From assembly GCA_964645765.1 (NCBI GenBank), contig CAZYBE010000019.1, forward strand, positions 1 to 54,912: 54,912 nucleotides of DNA, read 5' to 3'. Each line of letters opens with the position of its first letter. Position 1 is the stretch's first letter. This stretch comes from CAZGMN01 sp964645765. GTDB taxonomy: Bacteria > Acidobacteriota > Aminicenantia > Aminicenantales > Aminicenantaceae. Shown here in pieces: positions 9,252 through 16,809 of this stretch. The notes beneath the pieces were generated by a model. The model did no database searches and was not told where the DNA came from. It saw only the letters and a program-made list of their open reading frames with translations. The position numbers and the translations under genes were made by a program.

Positions 9252-9697
9252 AGAAAGTACCTGATGCCAAGACCGCCTGTCAACCTGAACTCTGTCGCAG
9301 GCGTCAAATCCAATATCGGACCGATTTCAAAGAAAACATCCAGGCGAGAATTCTCAATAGAATAACTCAAGCCCAACGGGACTCGAGCTCCGACTCTTAA
9401 CTCCGCCTCAGTGCTGATTCTTCCCCCAAGGCCGTAATAAACAAGGAGCTTGCCTCTTTCCACCTTAAAAACGCTAAAGCTGTGCAGGAGATAATCGGCA
9501 TGGATATGGAATGAGCCGTCGACAAATGACCAGGCAGCCGCGGCGTCTATGGCCGCAGTTTTTGTCATCCATTTTTTGAAACTGAGCCCGGTCGGCTCGC
9601 CAACAATAACACCCAGTCCAAAGCTCCTTTCCTTGGCTAAAATGACACACGGCAAGAAAAGGACAAACAGAGCGAGAATCAGAATCAGTCTCTTCAT
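9248..9697 (-). CDS. Small exported beta-barrel-like protein
   Basis: The 149-residue product begins with a clear signal peptide (about 1-21, KRLILILALFVLFLPCVILA). The mature part consists of short alternating strands rich in Gly and aromatics (SFGLGVIVGEPTGLSFKKW; LLVYYGLGGRIS) and ends in aromatic-rich LGIRYFL. This pattern is usual for small outer-membrane barrels. An AAGGAGG Shine-Dalgarno sequence supports the start. No functional family was recognised. The gene is convergent with the DUF502 gene, overlapping by 4 bp. Confidence 0.75.
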   Translation of the reverse strand: MKRLILILALFVLFLPCVILAKERSFGLGVIVGEPTGLSFKKWMTKTAAIDAAAAWSFVDGSFHIHADYLLHSFSVFKVERGKLLVYYGLGGRISTEAELRVGARVPLGLSYSIENSRLDVFFEIGPILDLTPATEFRLTGGLGIRYFL

Positions 9698-10008
9698 ATT
9701 TAAGCCTCCTTTTTTAAAACAACGTGTTTCTTTAGCAATGATAAAAAAACGAAGTTGACGATGATGATTTTTCTCGCATCGCTGAAACCAACACCGACCT
9801 GAGTTATCCTCTTATCATAATCACGGGCGATTGAATTGGCATTCCAGAGAAGCTTGGCTTTCTCTTGAGAGAGAATGCTGTCAGGAAAGCGTAACAATTC
9901 ACAATGAAAGAGTCAAACAAAATTCAGGTTGGGATAACAGATTCCAGTCTAACTTCTTAAAAATTTTTTAGAAATTTTTATTTTTTTTAAAAAAAATTAA
10001 ATTTTTTA
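9698..10008. other. AT-rich spacer with no supported gene
   Basis: This stretch of about 310 bp separates the exported-protein gene from the PLP-enzyme promoter. A 65-codon minus-strand frame is present but has no start signal or recognisable family. The last 60 bp are long A and T runs directly upstream of the TTGACA box and could act as an UP element. Confidence 0.5.
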
Positions 10009-10037
10009 TTGACATCAGGTATTGACTGTGCTATAAA
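10009..10037 (+). promoter_or_regulatory. Strong sigma70-type promoter
   Basis: TTGACA (10009-10014), a 17-bp spacer and TATAAA (10032-10037) match consensus almost perfectly and follow A/T tracts. The start site would fall near 10044, which makes the ATG at 10060 the first usable start and rules out a TTG at 10009 within the promoter. Confidence 0.7.
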
Positions 10038-10059
10038 AATTAAAAAGAGAAAACAAAAA

Positions 10060-11322
10060 ATGAATCATAGTGAGGATAAAACCGCTTCACCCAAATCAAA
10101 CAAGAGTTCGATGAACTCATCTTCGCCCGATTCATCGGACGAACCTCCACCTAGTCGGCCAAACAATCATTTCACCCATTGGCCGAACAACCACAATCTT
10201 CTAAAAAACCACACTGCTCATTTGCCCAACAATCATAACGGAGTCGAGAAAGAGCAGGAATCTGTCCTGTCAGATGAGGCGAGCCCTCTTCCTTCAACCA
10301 TAGCCCCTGAACTCGACATCCAGAAGAAGGTCGCTGCGGACAGAAGCTTTTCTCTTGAAGAACGGCTGGAGGCTTTTGAGGACATCATGGATTCTGAGGT
10401 CGGCGACACATCGATGACCAGAGCGCGCAACATCGAGCGCGAGGTGGGACTGCGTCAGATTTACCTCAAATTCGAAGGAGGAAATCCCACAGGAACTCAA
10501 AAGGACCGCATCGCCTTCGCTCAGGCCCTGGATGCCATCCGGCGAGGCTTTGACGCTGTAACCTTGGCCACCTGCGGCAACTACGGAATGGCCATGTCCT
10601 TGGCTTGCTCTCTGGCTGGCCTGCGTTGCTTCATCTATATTCCAGAAGCCTACCACACAAAGCATGCTCAAGAGATGATTCAATACGGAGCTGAGATCAT
10701 CCGCGTTCAAGGAGATTATGAGAAAGCGGTGATGCTCTCTCGCCAGCGTGCTGAGTCCGCTGAGGTCTACGATGCCAACCCCGGAGGAGCAAACACAGCT
10801 CTGCAGCTCAAAACTTATGGCGAGATTGCCTATGAAATTTATGATGAATTGAGAGACGCACCCGGCTTTGTGGCTGTGCCTGTCTCCAACGGTACAACAC
10901 TGGCCGGAATCTATAAGGGCTTCTTGAGCCTCTACCGCCGCGGCAAGACCTCGAGGATTCCGCGTCTCGTTGCCGGCTCCTCATTCGGCAAGAACCCGAT
11001 CGTCCACTCTTACTTGAAAAATACCCTCATCTGCAACGACCTCAGGCCGGAGCAAATTCATGAAACCGCGGTCAACGAGCCTTTAATCAACTGGCAATCG
11101 ATCGACGGGGACTATGCCCTCCAATCCATCCGGCTCACAAGAGGCTGGGCCTCCTATGCCAGCGATAAGAACATGATGTTTTGTTCTCGAATAATCCGCG
11201 AGCTCGAAGGCTTGAACGTGCTTCCTGCTTCCACGGCAGGCCTGAGCGCGCTTCTCGACTGGCATCACAAAGAATCATTCAACAGCGACCGCTATGTCGT
11301 CATCCTCACCGGGAGGAAATGA
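10060..11322 (+). CDS. Threonine-synthase-like PLP enzyme (fold type II) with His/Asn-rich N-terminus
   Basis: This 420-residue protein belongs to the tryptophan-synthase-beta superfamily. The core starts near residue 95: MTRARNIEREVGL, then GGNPTGTQKDR with the PLP-binding Lys at about 148, TCGNYGMAMS (173-180) for the substrate-carboxylate loop, and VSNGTTLAG (273-281) for phosphate binding. This is closest to threonine synthase, but the chemistry (beta-replacement, elimination or racemisation) is open because it sits with a DUF1611 protein, a PP-loop ATPase and an enolase rather than homoserine genes. Residues 1-95 are low complexity with three PNNH repeats and many His/Asn. The start is fixed by the promoter at 10009-10037. 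The stop overlaps the next start, with Shine-Dalgarno GGAGG inside the gene end. Confidence 0.85.
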   Translation: MNHSEDKTASPKSNKSSMNSSSPDSSDEPPPSRPNNHFTHWPNNHNLLKNHTAHLPNNHNGVEKEQESVLSDEASPLPSTIAPELDIQKKVAADRSFSLEERLEAFEDIMDSEVGDTSMTRARNIEREVGLRQIYLKFEGGNPTGTQKDRIAFAQALDAIRRGFDAVTLATCGNYGMAMSLACSLAGLRCFIYIPEAYHTKHAQEMIQYGAEIIRVQGDYEKAVMLSRQRAESAEVYDANPGGANTALQLKTYGEIAYEIYDELRDAPGFVAVPVSNGTTLAGIYKGFLSLYRRGKTSRIPRLVAGSSFGKNPIVHSYLKNTLICNDLRPEQIHETAVNEPLINWQSIDGDYALQSIRLTRGWASYASDKNMMFCSRIIRELEGLNVLPASTAGLSALLDWHHKESFNSDRYVVILTGRK

Positions 11323-12431
11323 TGGACTCCTTTCCGGAAGGGAACGCAATAATCTATTGCGAAGGGGCATTCGGAACTCTTAACGGAAAAACAGCCCATG
11401 GACTGGTTCGGCGCACCAAGCGCTATCATGTTCTCTCGGTCATTGATTCCAAGCAAGAAGATGCCGACTCCGGCCTCATCCTTGACGGCAAGCCAAACAG
11501 TATCTTCATCTACTCCGATCTTCAATCGGCATTGAATTCTGCGCTCAGCCATGGCACTCCTGCAACCCATTTTGTCATCGGTCTTGCGCCTGACGGCGGC
11601 CGGCTTGGCCCTGAGCATCGCCAGGCCACGCTCGAAGCGATAAGAGCTGGATTGAACGTTGACTCTGGCCTCCATGACTTTCTGACCGAGGATGCAGAAG
11701 CCGTAGCCCTTGCCCGGAAGCATAGGGTCCGCATTCGCGACGTGCGCAAGCCTCCTCCGCGGAATGAGCTCCATTTCTTCAGCAGCAAGATCGAGCAGGT
11801 CACGTCTCTAAAAGTTGCCGTGCTCGGCACAGACTCGGCGGTGGGAAAGCGAACAACAGCCTGGCTCCTGGCCGATGCCTTTCAAGAAGCTGGATACAGA
11901 GCAGAGCTCATCGGCACCGGCCAAACAGCCTGGATGCAGGGTGTCCGCTATGGCATCATCCTGGATTCATTGGTCAACGACTTTGTCTCTGGCGAGATTG
12001 AGCACGCTGTCTGGTCTTGCTGGCGTGATCTTCGTCCTGATGTCATTATCATTGAAGGACAGGGAAGCTTGATGAACCCAGCCTATCCAGGCGGTTTCGA
12101 GATCTTGGCGGCAGCAAGACCCGATGTGGTTGTGCTCCAGCATGCCCCGGCCAGAAAAGATTATGACGGCTTTCCGGGCTATCCAATCCATCCCATCGAT
12201 GTTCAGGTAAAAGCCCTTGAGATTCTCTCGGGGAGGCCAGTGGTGGCAGTGACAGTCAACCACGAAAAGCTTTATAGGGATGAAGTGCTTGAGGCCTGCG
12301 AGGCTATAAGCCTTCAAACCGGACTTCCGGCTGTTGATTTGCTTTTGAGCCCTCCGGACAGAATCATAGCCGCAATCCTGCCCTACCTTAAACATCGAGA
12401 AACCCACTCCTTGGAAAGCAAGAGATTATGA
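11322..12431 (+). CDS. DUF1611 family P-loop protein (DgcN-like)
   Basis: This 369-residue protein has an N-terminal Rossmann-like part (YCEGAFGTLNGKTAHGLVR; GLAPDGGRL at about 88-96) and a C-terminal P-loop NTPase-like part (VLGTDSAVGKRTTAW, Walker A at about 169-178, then IIEGQGSLMNPAY). This is the DUF1611 layout. One member, DgcN, was reported to N-acetylate D-glutamate together with the enolase DgcA, whose superfamily is also present in this cluster. The same activity here is inference. Two adjacent ATGs (11319, 11322) exist. I chose 11322 because the GGAGG at 11312-11316 is then 5 bases away. It overlaps the upstream gene and forms an ATGA overlap with the next, so the three are translationally coupled. 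Confidence 0.82.
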   Translation: MDSFPEGNAIIYCEGAFGTLNGKTAHGLVRRTKRYHVLSVIDSKQEDADSGLILDGKPNSIFIYSDLQSALNSALSHGTPATHFVIGLAPDGGRLGPEHRQATLEAIRAGLNVDSGLHDFLTEDAEAVALARKHRVRIRDVRKPPPRNELHFFSSKIEQVTSLKVAVLGTDSAVGKRTTAWLLADAFQEAGYRAELIGTGQTAWMQGVRYGIILDSLVNDFVSGEIEHAVWSCWRDLRPDVIIIEGQGSLMNPAYPGGFEILAAARPDVVVLQHAPARKDYDGFPGYPIHPIDVQVKALEILSGRPVVAVTVNHEKLYRDEVLEACEAISLQTGLPAVDLLLSPPDRIIAAILPYLKHRETHSLESKRL

Positions 12432-13966
12432 GCACGAGGGGCTCGGGCAAAGCCGCTGAGGCTGAAGACAAGAGTCCTGACAAAGACCCCCTTAAGGTTC
12501 TCGATATCATTACCCGAATGGAAGTCGGGCCAGTCCATGTGGAACGAAGGCGGCTTGTCGCTCCTTATAGAGTCATCAAAAACAAAAAGAAAGACTCTTT
12601 CGACCTCATCTATCATTATGAGGAAGACGTTTTCGACCCAGAAGAGCCCGCGGCAGCGAATCTCGCCAGCATGGTTGGAGTACAGGCGGCTTTTAACTAC
12701 GGACTCTTCTCGAAGGAGATTATCTTTCATGGCCCATTTGACGGAGTCGACAAAAAATTCATCGAAGAAATGATGGCCAACACTGCCCGCGAGATATACG
12801 TCAAAAAATTTCTTGAGCCCAATATCTTTCTTAAAGGAAAAGCAGCATGTCTGCCTGTGGTCAAGCGCAAAACCTACCTCAGGGCAGAAATTATCTTTGC
12901 TGACGAACACAAAGCTTCATCGGCCGAGAGACATAAAGACAGAGATGAGTCCGGATGGCCTGTGCAAAACTCTCGCCACGCTGTGCTCTCCAGCGGAGGA
13001 AAAGACAGCCTGCTGAGTTTTGGCCTTTTGCATGAGATTTGCGGCAAAGCGCTGCCCGTCTTCATCAATGAATCAGGCCGTCATTGGTTCACGGCATTGA
13101 ACGGCTACCGCTATCTCAAGAGCAGATATCCAGAAACAGCAAGAGTCTGGACTAACTCTGACAGGCTTTTCGTCTGGATGCTCAGACACTTTCCCTTTGT
13201 CCGCCAGGATTTCGCCAATGTGCGTTCGGATGAGTATCCCATCCGCCTCTGGACAGTGGCAGTATTTCTATTCGGAGCCCTTCCTATTCTCAGAAAGAGA
13301 GGAATCGGACGGCTCATCATCGGGGATGAATTTGATACGACTGTCAGAGCCTCTCTTCAGGGAATCACCCATTACAGCGGCCTCTTTGACCAGAGCCGGT
13401 ATTTTGACAACGCCCTCACCCGCTACTATCAGCGCAAAAATTGGAACATCCATCAGTTCTCGATCATCAGACCTCTCTCTGAAATCCTCATCGAGAAAAT
13501 CCTGGTTGAAAGATATCCTGAGCTTCAGCGAAACCAGGTCTCCTGTCACGCGACCCATACTGATGGCGGCCGGGTTCATCCCTGTGGCAGGTGTGAAAAA
13601 TGCCGGAGAATCGTGGGAATGCTGCTGGCCGTCGGAGCCGACCCTTCAGCCTGCGGATACTCTTCAGAGCAAATTAATTATTGCCTCCAATCGTTAGCTC
13701 GAAAGGGAGTTCATCAGGAAAATGCTGGAGCCAGACACCTGACTTACCTCTTGAAGCATAAAGGCCTTATACCAAAGCCGCCAAAGGGTTTAAAGGCACG
13801 ACCGCAGCCGGAGGTCATGAAGCTTCGCTTCGACCCTGAAAGGTCTCCGCTTGAAGCCATCCCGGACGACCTGCGCCAGCCCTTGCTGCGCATTTTTCTC
13901 GACCATGCCCAGGGCACAGTCAAACGGAATGGGCGAATCTGGGTCGATTTTAATCCTTTGGAATAG
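12428..13966 (+). CDS. PP-loop ATPase with C-terminal Cys cluster (possibly MurL-like)
   Basis: The 512-residue protein carries a PP-loop SSGGKDS at 188-194, the signature of N-type ATP pyrophosphatases that adenylate a substrate and release pyrophosphate. Further on are IGDEFDTT (299-305), FSIIRPLSEIL (344-354) and a Cys set C373, C386, C389, C392 (CGRCEKC), resembling the zinc site of QueC. The order GGKDS, acidic loop, RPLSE, CxxCxxC also recalls, from memory, MurL, the ATP-dependent epimerase of UDP-MurNAc-L-Ala-L-Glu. That match needs a profile search. Residues 1-180 are unlike QueC and unassigned. The gene shares ATGA with DUF1611. Alternatives are a nucleoside-modifying or amide-forming ligase. 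Family-level PP-loop assignment is firm and specific function is unknown. Confidence 0.75.
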   Translation: MSTRGSGKAAEAEDKSPDKDPLKVLDIITRMEVGPVHVERRRLVAPYRVIKNKKKDSFDLIYHYEEDVFDPEEPAAANLASMVGVQAAFNYGLFSKEIIFHGPFDGVDKKFIEEMMANTAREIYVKKFLEPNIFLKGKAACLPVVKRKTYLRAEIIFADEHKASSAERHKDRDESGWPVQNSRHAVLSSGGKDSLLSFGLLHEICGKALPVFINESGRHWFTALNGYRYLKSRYPETARVWTNSDRLFVWMLRHFPFVRQDFANVRSDEYPIRLWTVAVFLFGALPILRKRGIGRLIIGDEFDTTVRASLQGITHYSGLFDQSRYFDNALTRYYQRKNWNIHQFSIIRPLSEILIEKILVERYPELQRNQVSCHATHTDGGRVHPCGRCEKCRRIVGMLLAVGADPSACGYSSEQINYCLQSLARKGVHQENAGARHLTYLLKHKGLIPKPPKGLKARPQPEVMKLRFDPERSPLEAIPDDLRQPLLRIFLDHAQGTVKRNGRIWVDFNPLE

Positions 13967-13969
13967 CTC

Positions 13970-14108
13970 AGGCAGAGTGGTTCTTCAGCACGCCGCTTTT
14001 GCCCCAGCGTGGCAAAAGCGGCTCGGTTCAAGGCTTCGCTCTCCTCTCCCTTCGGTCGAGGAACCATGCCCGCTCAGCCTCTCACACGGCTTCATCACCA
14101 CTCTGCCT
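13970..14108 (-). repeat. Structured palindromic element, family A, copy 1
   Basis: This 139-bp element is bounded by perfect 12-bp inverted repeats (AGGCAGAGTGGT at 13970-13981, complement at 14097-14108). Inside is a perfect 12-bp hairpin, GCCGCTTTTGCC (13992-14003) with its complement at 14011-14022, plus a smaller hairpin with internal mismatches. Read on the minus strand it aligns along its length with 24080-24239 and keeps blocks such as GGCTGAGCGGGCA and GAGAGCGAAGCCT. Stems differ in sequence between copies but remain paired. It sits between the PP-loop gene and the epimerase gene. Confidence 0.8.
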
Positions 14109-14157
14109 TCGCTTGGTAATGCAAAGCCTGCGTTCTTTGGAAACACCCAGCTTTATC
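14109..14157 (+). repeat. Partial family A copy in opposite orientation
   Basis: TCGCTTGGTAATGCAAAGCC and the following GCGTTCTTTGGAAACACCCAG resemble the 3' end of the element at 24190-24229 (GCAAAGCCTGCGTG...CGAAACACCCAGCC). It abuts copy 1 in the opposite orientation, so the spacer before the epimerase gene holds one whole and one decayed end. Confidence 0.55.
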
Positions 14158-14219
14158 ACTAGCTTTGAAATTCCTGTGCCTTGACGAAAGCCCTAATAAG
14201 AGTTATTAAATGGAACAAG

Positions 14220-15281
14220 ATGAAGATCAAGCACTTAGAGGCCTGGCCGGTGACCATGCGCCTCAGCGAGCCTTACACGATTTCCTATGAAACGATTGAC
14301 TCAACGACCAATGTCTTCCTCCGCATCGAAACAGAGCAAGGGATTGTGGGCTATGGCTGCGCTGCTCCTGATTTGCAGATAACAGGCGAAACGCCTGAGA
14401 GCGTGCTCAGGACAATCAATGATATTATCTTTCCTTCTGTAAAAGGCTCGGACGCACTGCGGCTGACAATGCTCCTCGAGCGCCTCGACCCCTTGCTAAA
14501 ATCCAACCCTTCAGCCCTTGCTGCTTTTGATCTGGCTCTCCATGATATTCTGGGCAAAGCGAGCCACCTGCCGCTTTGGAAACTTCTGGGGGGATTCAGA
14601 GACCGGATCAGAACTTGCGTGACCATCGGCATCCTGCCCGACGCAGAGACCTTGGCTCGAGCCAAAGACTGGGTCAGCCAGGGCTTCAGGTCCCTGAAGA
14701 TCAAAGGTGGAATGGATGTTGACTCTGACATTCAGCGGGTGTTGAAAGTCAGAGAAGCGGTCGGGCCTGAGATTGAGCTGCGCTTTGACGCCAACCAAGG
14801 TTTTACGGTCGAGCAGACTCTAAAATTCGTCGCAGAGACCCGGAGCGCCCGCTTGGAGTTGATCGAACAGCCAACTCCGAAGACTGAGCTTGACCAGCTG
14901 GGACGGGTGACAGGCAGCGTCCATATCCCGGTCATGGCTGACGAAAGTCTGATGACTCTTCGCGACGCCTTCCGTCTGGCTCGCCGCAAACTGGCGGATA
15001 TGGTCAATATCAAGCTCATGAAAGTTGGCGGCATATCAGAGGCTCTTCAAATCAATTCTGTGGCGCGCGCAGCCGGCCTGGAGGTTATGGTCGGCTGCAT
15101 GGACGAGTCTGCGCTGAGCATTGCTGCAGGATTACATTTTGCCCTAGCACGCCCCAATGTGACTCATGCAGACCTTGATGGACACATAGGCCTAATTGGT
15201 GACCCGGCTCAGGGTGCGGTCATGCTTCGCAACGGCACTCTCTTTCCTAACGAAAAGCCGGGGCTGGGGTTTGATATTTAA
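14220..15281 (+). CDS. Dipeptide epimerase-like enolase (L-Ala-D/L-Glu epimerase/DgcA type)
   Basis: The 353-residue protein has the muconate-lactonizing subgroup fold. The catalytic Lys pair is LKIK at about 160-162, and the opposite Lys is about 265 (NIKLMKVGG). Metal ligands are D190 (RFDANQGF), E216 (LIEQPT) and D241 (MADES). A D-L-D at about 318-320 (HADLDG) matches the DxD that binds the dipeptide amino group in L-Ala-D/L-Glu epimerases, so a dipeptide or N-acyl-glutamate substrate is likely. The frame is open to a TTG at 14181, but ATG 14220 fits the family N-terminus (MKIKHLEAW). It follows the PP-loop gene after a 250-bp spacer holding element A and is probably part of the same functional set. 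A hairpin terminator follows. Confidence 0.87.
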   Translation: MKIKHLEAWPVTMRLSEPYTISYETIDSTTNVFLRIETEQGIVGYGCAAPDLQITGETPESVLRTINDIIFPSVKGSDALRLTMLLERLDPLLKSNPSALAAFDLALHDILGKASHLPLWKLLGGFRDRIRTCVTIGILPDAETLARAKDWVSQGFRSLKIKGGMDVDSDIQRVLKVREAVGPEIELRFDANQGFTVEQTLKFVAETRSARLELIEQPTPKTELDQLGRVTGSVHIPVMADESLMTLRDAFRLARRKLADMVNIKLMKVGGISEALQINSVARAAGLEVMVGCMDESALSIAAGLHFALARPNVTHADLDGHIGLIGDPAQGAVMLRNGTLFPNEKPGLGFDI

Positions 15282-15286
15282 GTGAT

Positions 15287-15333
15287 AAAGGGAACAGGCT
15301 ACTTTTTTAATAAAAAGCAACCTGTCCCCTTTT
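15287..15333. terminator. Hairpin family D, long form (bidirectional terminator)
   Basis: AAGGGAACAGGCTACTTTTT and the complementary AAAAAGCAACCTGTCCCCTTTT form a long imperfect stem ending in a T run, just after the epimerase gene. Near-identical hairpins occur at 28576 and 44152. Confidence 0.65.
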
Positions 15334-15352
15334 CAGGAAAGGAGATTTAAGG

Positions 15353-16315
15353 ATGAAACTTGAAAGACTCTACAAGAAAGCTGTTGAGATAGGCATCAAA
15401 AACGACTTGAGAGGGAGACAAGAGATAAAAAAAATTTTGAATGAAGAAAAAGACAAGTTCAAAAAGCTCAAAGATGAAGAGATCGAATACTATGATAAGG
15501 ACAGGCTCTTCAATCCCTTTACAGATACAAGGGTCTTGAATGGAGAGATGAACACAGAGGTAAAAAAGTTGATTGTCGGAGTTGATATGCAGGTCGGAGA
15601 GATCCTCTTGACCTACCTTCTGAACAAGGATTCAGAGAGAAAGATTGACCTTGTTGTCTCCCATCATCCAGAGGGCTATGCTTTGGCCCAGCTCTATGAT
15701 GTCATGAAGCTTCAGGCAGATTTGCTGGCCAACTACGGAATAACCATCAGCGTGGCTGAACAGCTCATGGAGAAGAGAATCAGCGAAATTGAAAGAAGGC
15801 TGATGCCCGGCAACCACAGCCGCTCGGTTGATGCGGCAAGAGTTTTGGGAATTCCCATGATGTGCATCCATACGGCCTCGGATAACTGTGTGACTAGCTA
15901 CTTGAAAAAGAAATTTGACAAAGAAAAGCCTTACAGACTAAAAGATTTGATGGATAGTCTCAAAGAAATCCCTGAATACAAAAAATCGGCAAAACAGCAG
16001 GTTCCACCAAAAATTGTCAGCGGCAATGAAACGAGCAAATGCGGCAAGATTTACGTCGATATGACAGGCGGTACTGAAGGCTCGAAGGAGATTTTTGAAA
16101 AATACGCAACGAGCGGCATAAGCACCCTCTTAGTCATGCATATCAGCGAGGAACATCTGGAAAATGCTAAGAAAGCAAAGCTGAATGTCGTCATTGCCGG
16201 TCATATTTCAAGCGATGTGGTCGGCTTAAATCTCTTGTTTGATGAGCTGGAAAAGGAAGAAAAACTCGAATTTGTCTCTGTCTCGGGCTTTGAAAGAATA
16301 AGAAAAAAAAGATAA
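15353..16315 (+). CDS. NIF3-like (DUF34) metal-binding protein
   Basis: The 320-residue protein matches the NIF3/DUF34 family. VDMQVGEILLTYLL is followed by DLVVSHHPEG (about 99-108), whose His pair binds one metal. A C-terminal HISEEH and IAGHISSD supply the remaining ligands. An insertion of about 100 residues with charged and Lys-rich stretches lies in the middle, as in longer family members. The biochemical role of NIF3 proteins is unsettled (GTP cyclohydrolase I type 2 annotations are often wrong), so none is assigned. Start ATG 15353 has AAAGGAG 8 bases upstream. The gene stands alone, between a terminator hairpin and a structured spacer. Confidence 0.8.
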   Translation: MKLERLYKKAVEIGIKNDLRGRQEIKKILNEEKDKFKKLKDEEIEYYDKDRLFNPFTDTRVLNGEMNTEVKKLIVGVDMQVGEILLTYLLNKDSERKIDLVVSHHPEGYALAQLYDVMKLQADLLANYGITISVAEQLMEKRISEIERRLMPGNHSRSVDAARVLGIPMMCIHTASDNCVTSYLKKKFDKEKPYRLKDLMDSLKEIPEYKKSAKQQVPPKIVSGNETSKCGKIYVDMTGGTEGSKEIFEKYATSGISTLLVMHISEEHLENAKKAKLNVVIAGHISSDVVGLNLLFDELEKEEKLEFVSVSGFERIRKKR

Positions 16316-16608
16316 AAAAAATTAGACTTAAAAAGATGGAAAAAAAAGATTTGTGCCTCAAACCTCAAGATATTTTTTTCTCAATCTTTTTCCCATCCTG
16401 ACATCAAAAAAAGCCAGGTAAAGGCTTAATGCCAGGCTTTAACCAAAGAAATTTAGAAAAGGTGCTGGCTGTCTTGGGTATGGGGAAAATAAGCGAAAAG
16501 GGATAATGAAGGAGGGTTGAAACCTTGCCCAGCCAGCGCAACAAGGTTTGAAATTATTATACAAAATTTGAAAAAAAATGCAAATTTTTCTTAAAATTTT
16601 TTATTGAG
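16316..16608 (+). other. Spacer with a possible structured leader RNA
   Basis: No ORF is supported here. A perfect 8-bp stem AAACCTTG/CAAGGTTT (16520-16527 with 16542-16549) encloses CCCAGCCAGCGCAA. The loop's CAGCCAGC is complementary to GCTGGCTG about 65 bases upstream (near 16463), which would allow a pseudoknot or alternative fold. Short repeats GCCAGGTAAAGGC/GCCAGGCTT also occur. It matches no riboswitch class I can recognise. Confidence 0.4.
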
Positions 16609-16637
16609 TTGCCCGGCTCCAACACCGATGATATAAT
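16609..16637 (+). promoter_or_regulatory. Promoter of the symporter operon, possibly leaderless
   Basis: TTGCCC (16609-16614), a 17-bp spacer and a perfect TATAAT (16632-16637) precede the ATG at 16645 by only 7 bases. Transcription would therefore start at or next to the start codon, and no Shine-Dalgarno sequence is present. Confidence 0.6.
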
Positions 16638-16644
16638 TCAGCGG

Positions 16645-16809
16645 ATGAAAAAAGACTATCTCCCGATTTCCGTCGGGCTCTGGGGGATTGCTGTTCCACT
16701 CTTCGTTTCAGTTTTCATCTACTGCAAAACTGCGCCTCAAAAAATCACTGTCGCTTTATCGGCGCTCATCTTCTCTCTGCTTGGTTTTCTTATCTATAAG
16801 GCAAAATGA
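16645..16809 (+). CDS. Small two-TM protein coupled to the symporter
   Basis: The 54-residue product (MKKDYLPISV...) is nearly all membrane: segments at about 5-26 and 33-52 and a short C-terminal KAK. Its stop overlaps the symporter start as ATGA, a layout common for small accessory subunits of SSS transporters (DUF485/DUF4212-like partners). No family was recognised by sequence. A TTG at 16609 would lengthen it, but that codon is in the -35 box of a good promoter, so ATG 16645 is preferred and would make a leaderless message. Confidence 0.6.
   Translation: MKKDYLPISVGLWGIAVPLFVSVFIYCKTAPQKITVALSALIFSLLGFLIYKAK

Noticed and set aside
9700..9897. A 65-codon minus-strand frame upstream of the small exported protein gene
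   Set aside because: No Shine-Dalgarno sequence, no family match, and it ends just before a gene that has its own ribosome-binding site.
10150..10245. Short repeats resembling a CRISPR array
   Set aside because: The repeats are imperfect, in frame, encode PNNH units, and are irregularly spaced; no cas gene is present.
16316..16608. Known riboswitch (cobalamin, TPP, c-di-GMP) or 6S/SRP RNA upstream of the symporter operon
   Set aside because: None of the core conserved motifs of these classes could be found, and the segment lies upstream of the likely promoter.
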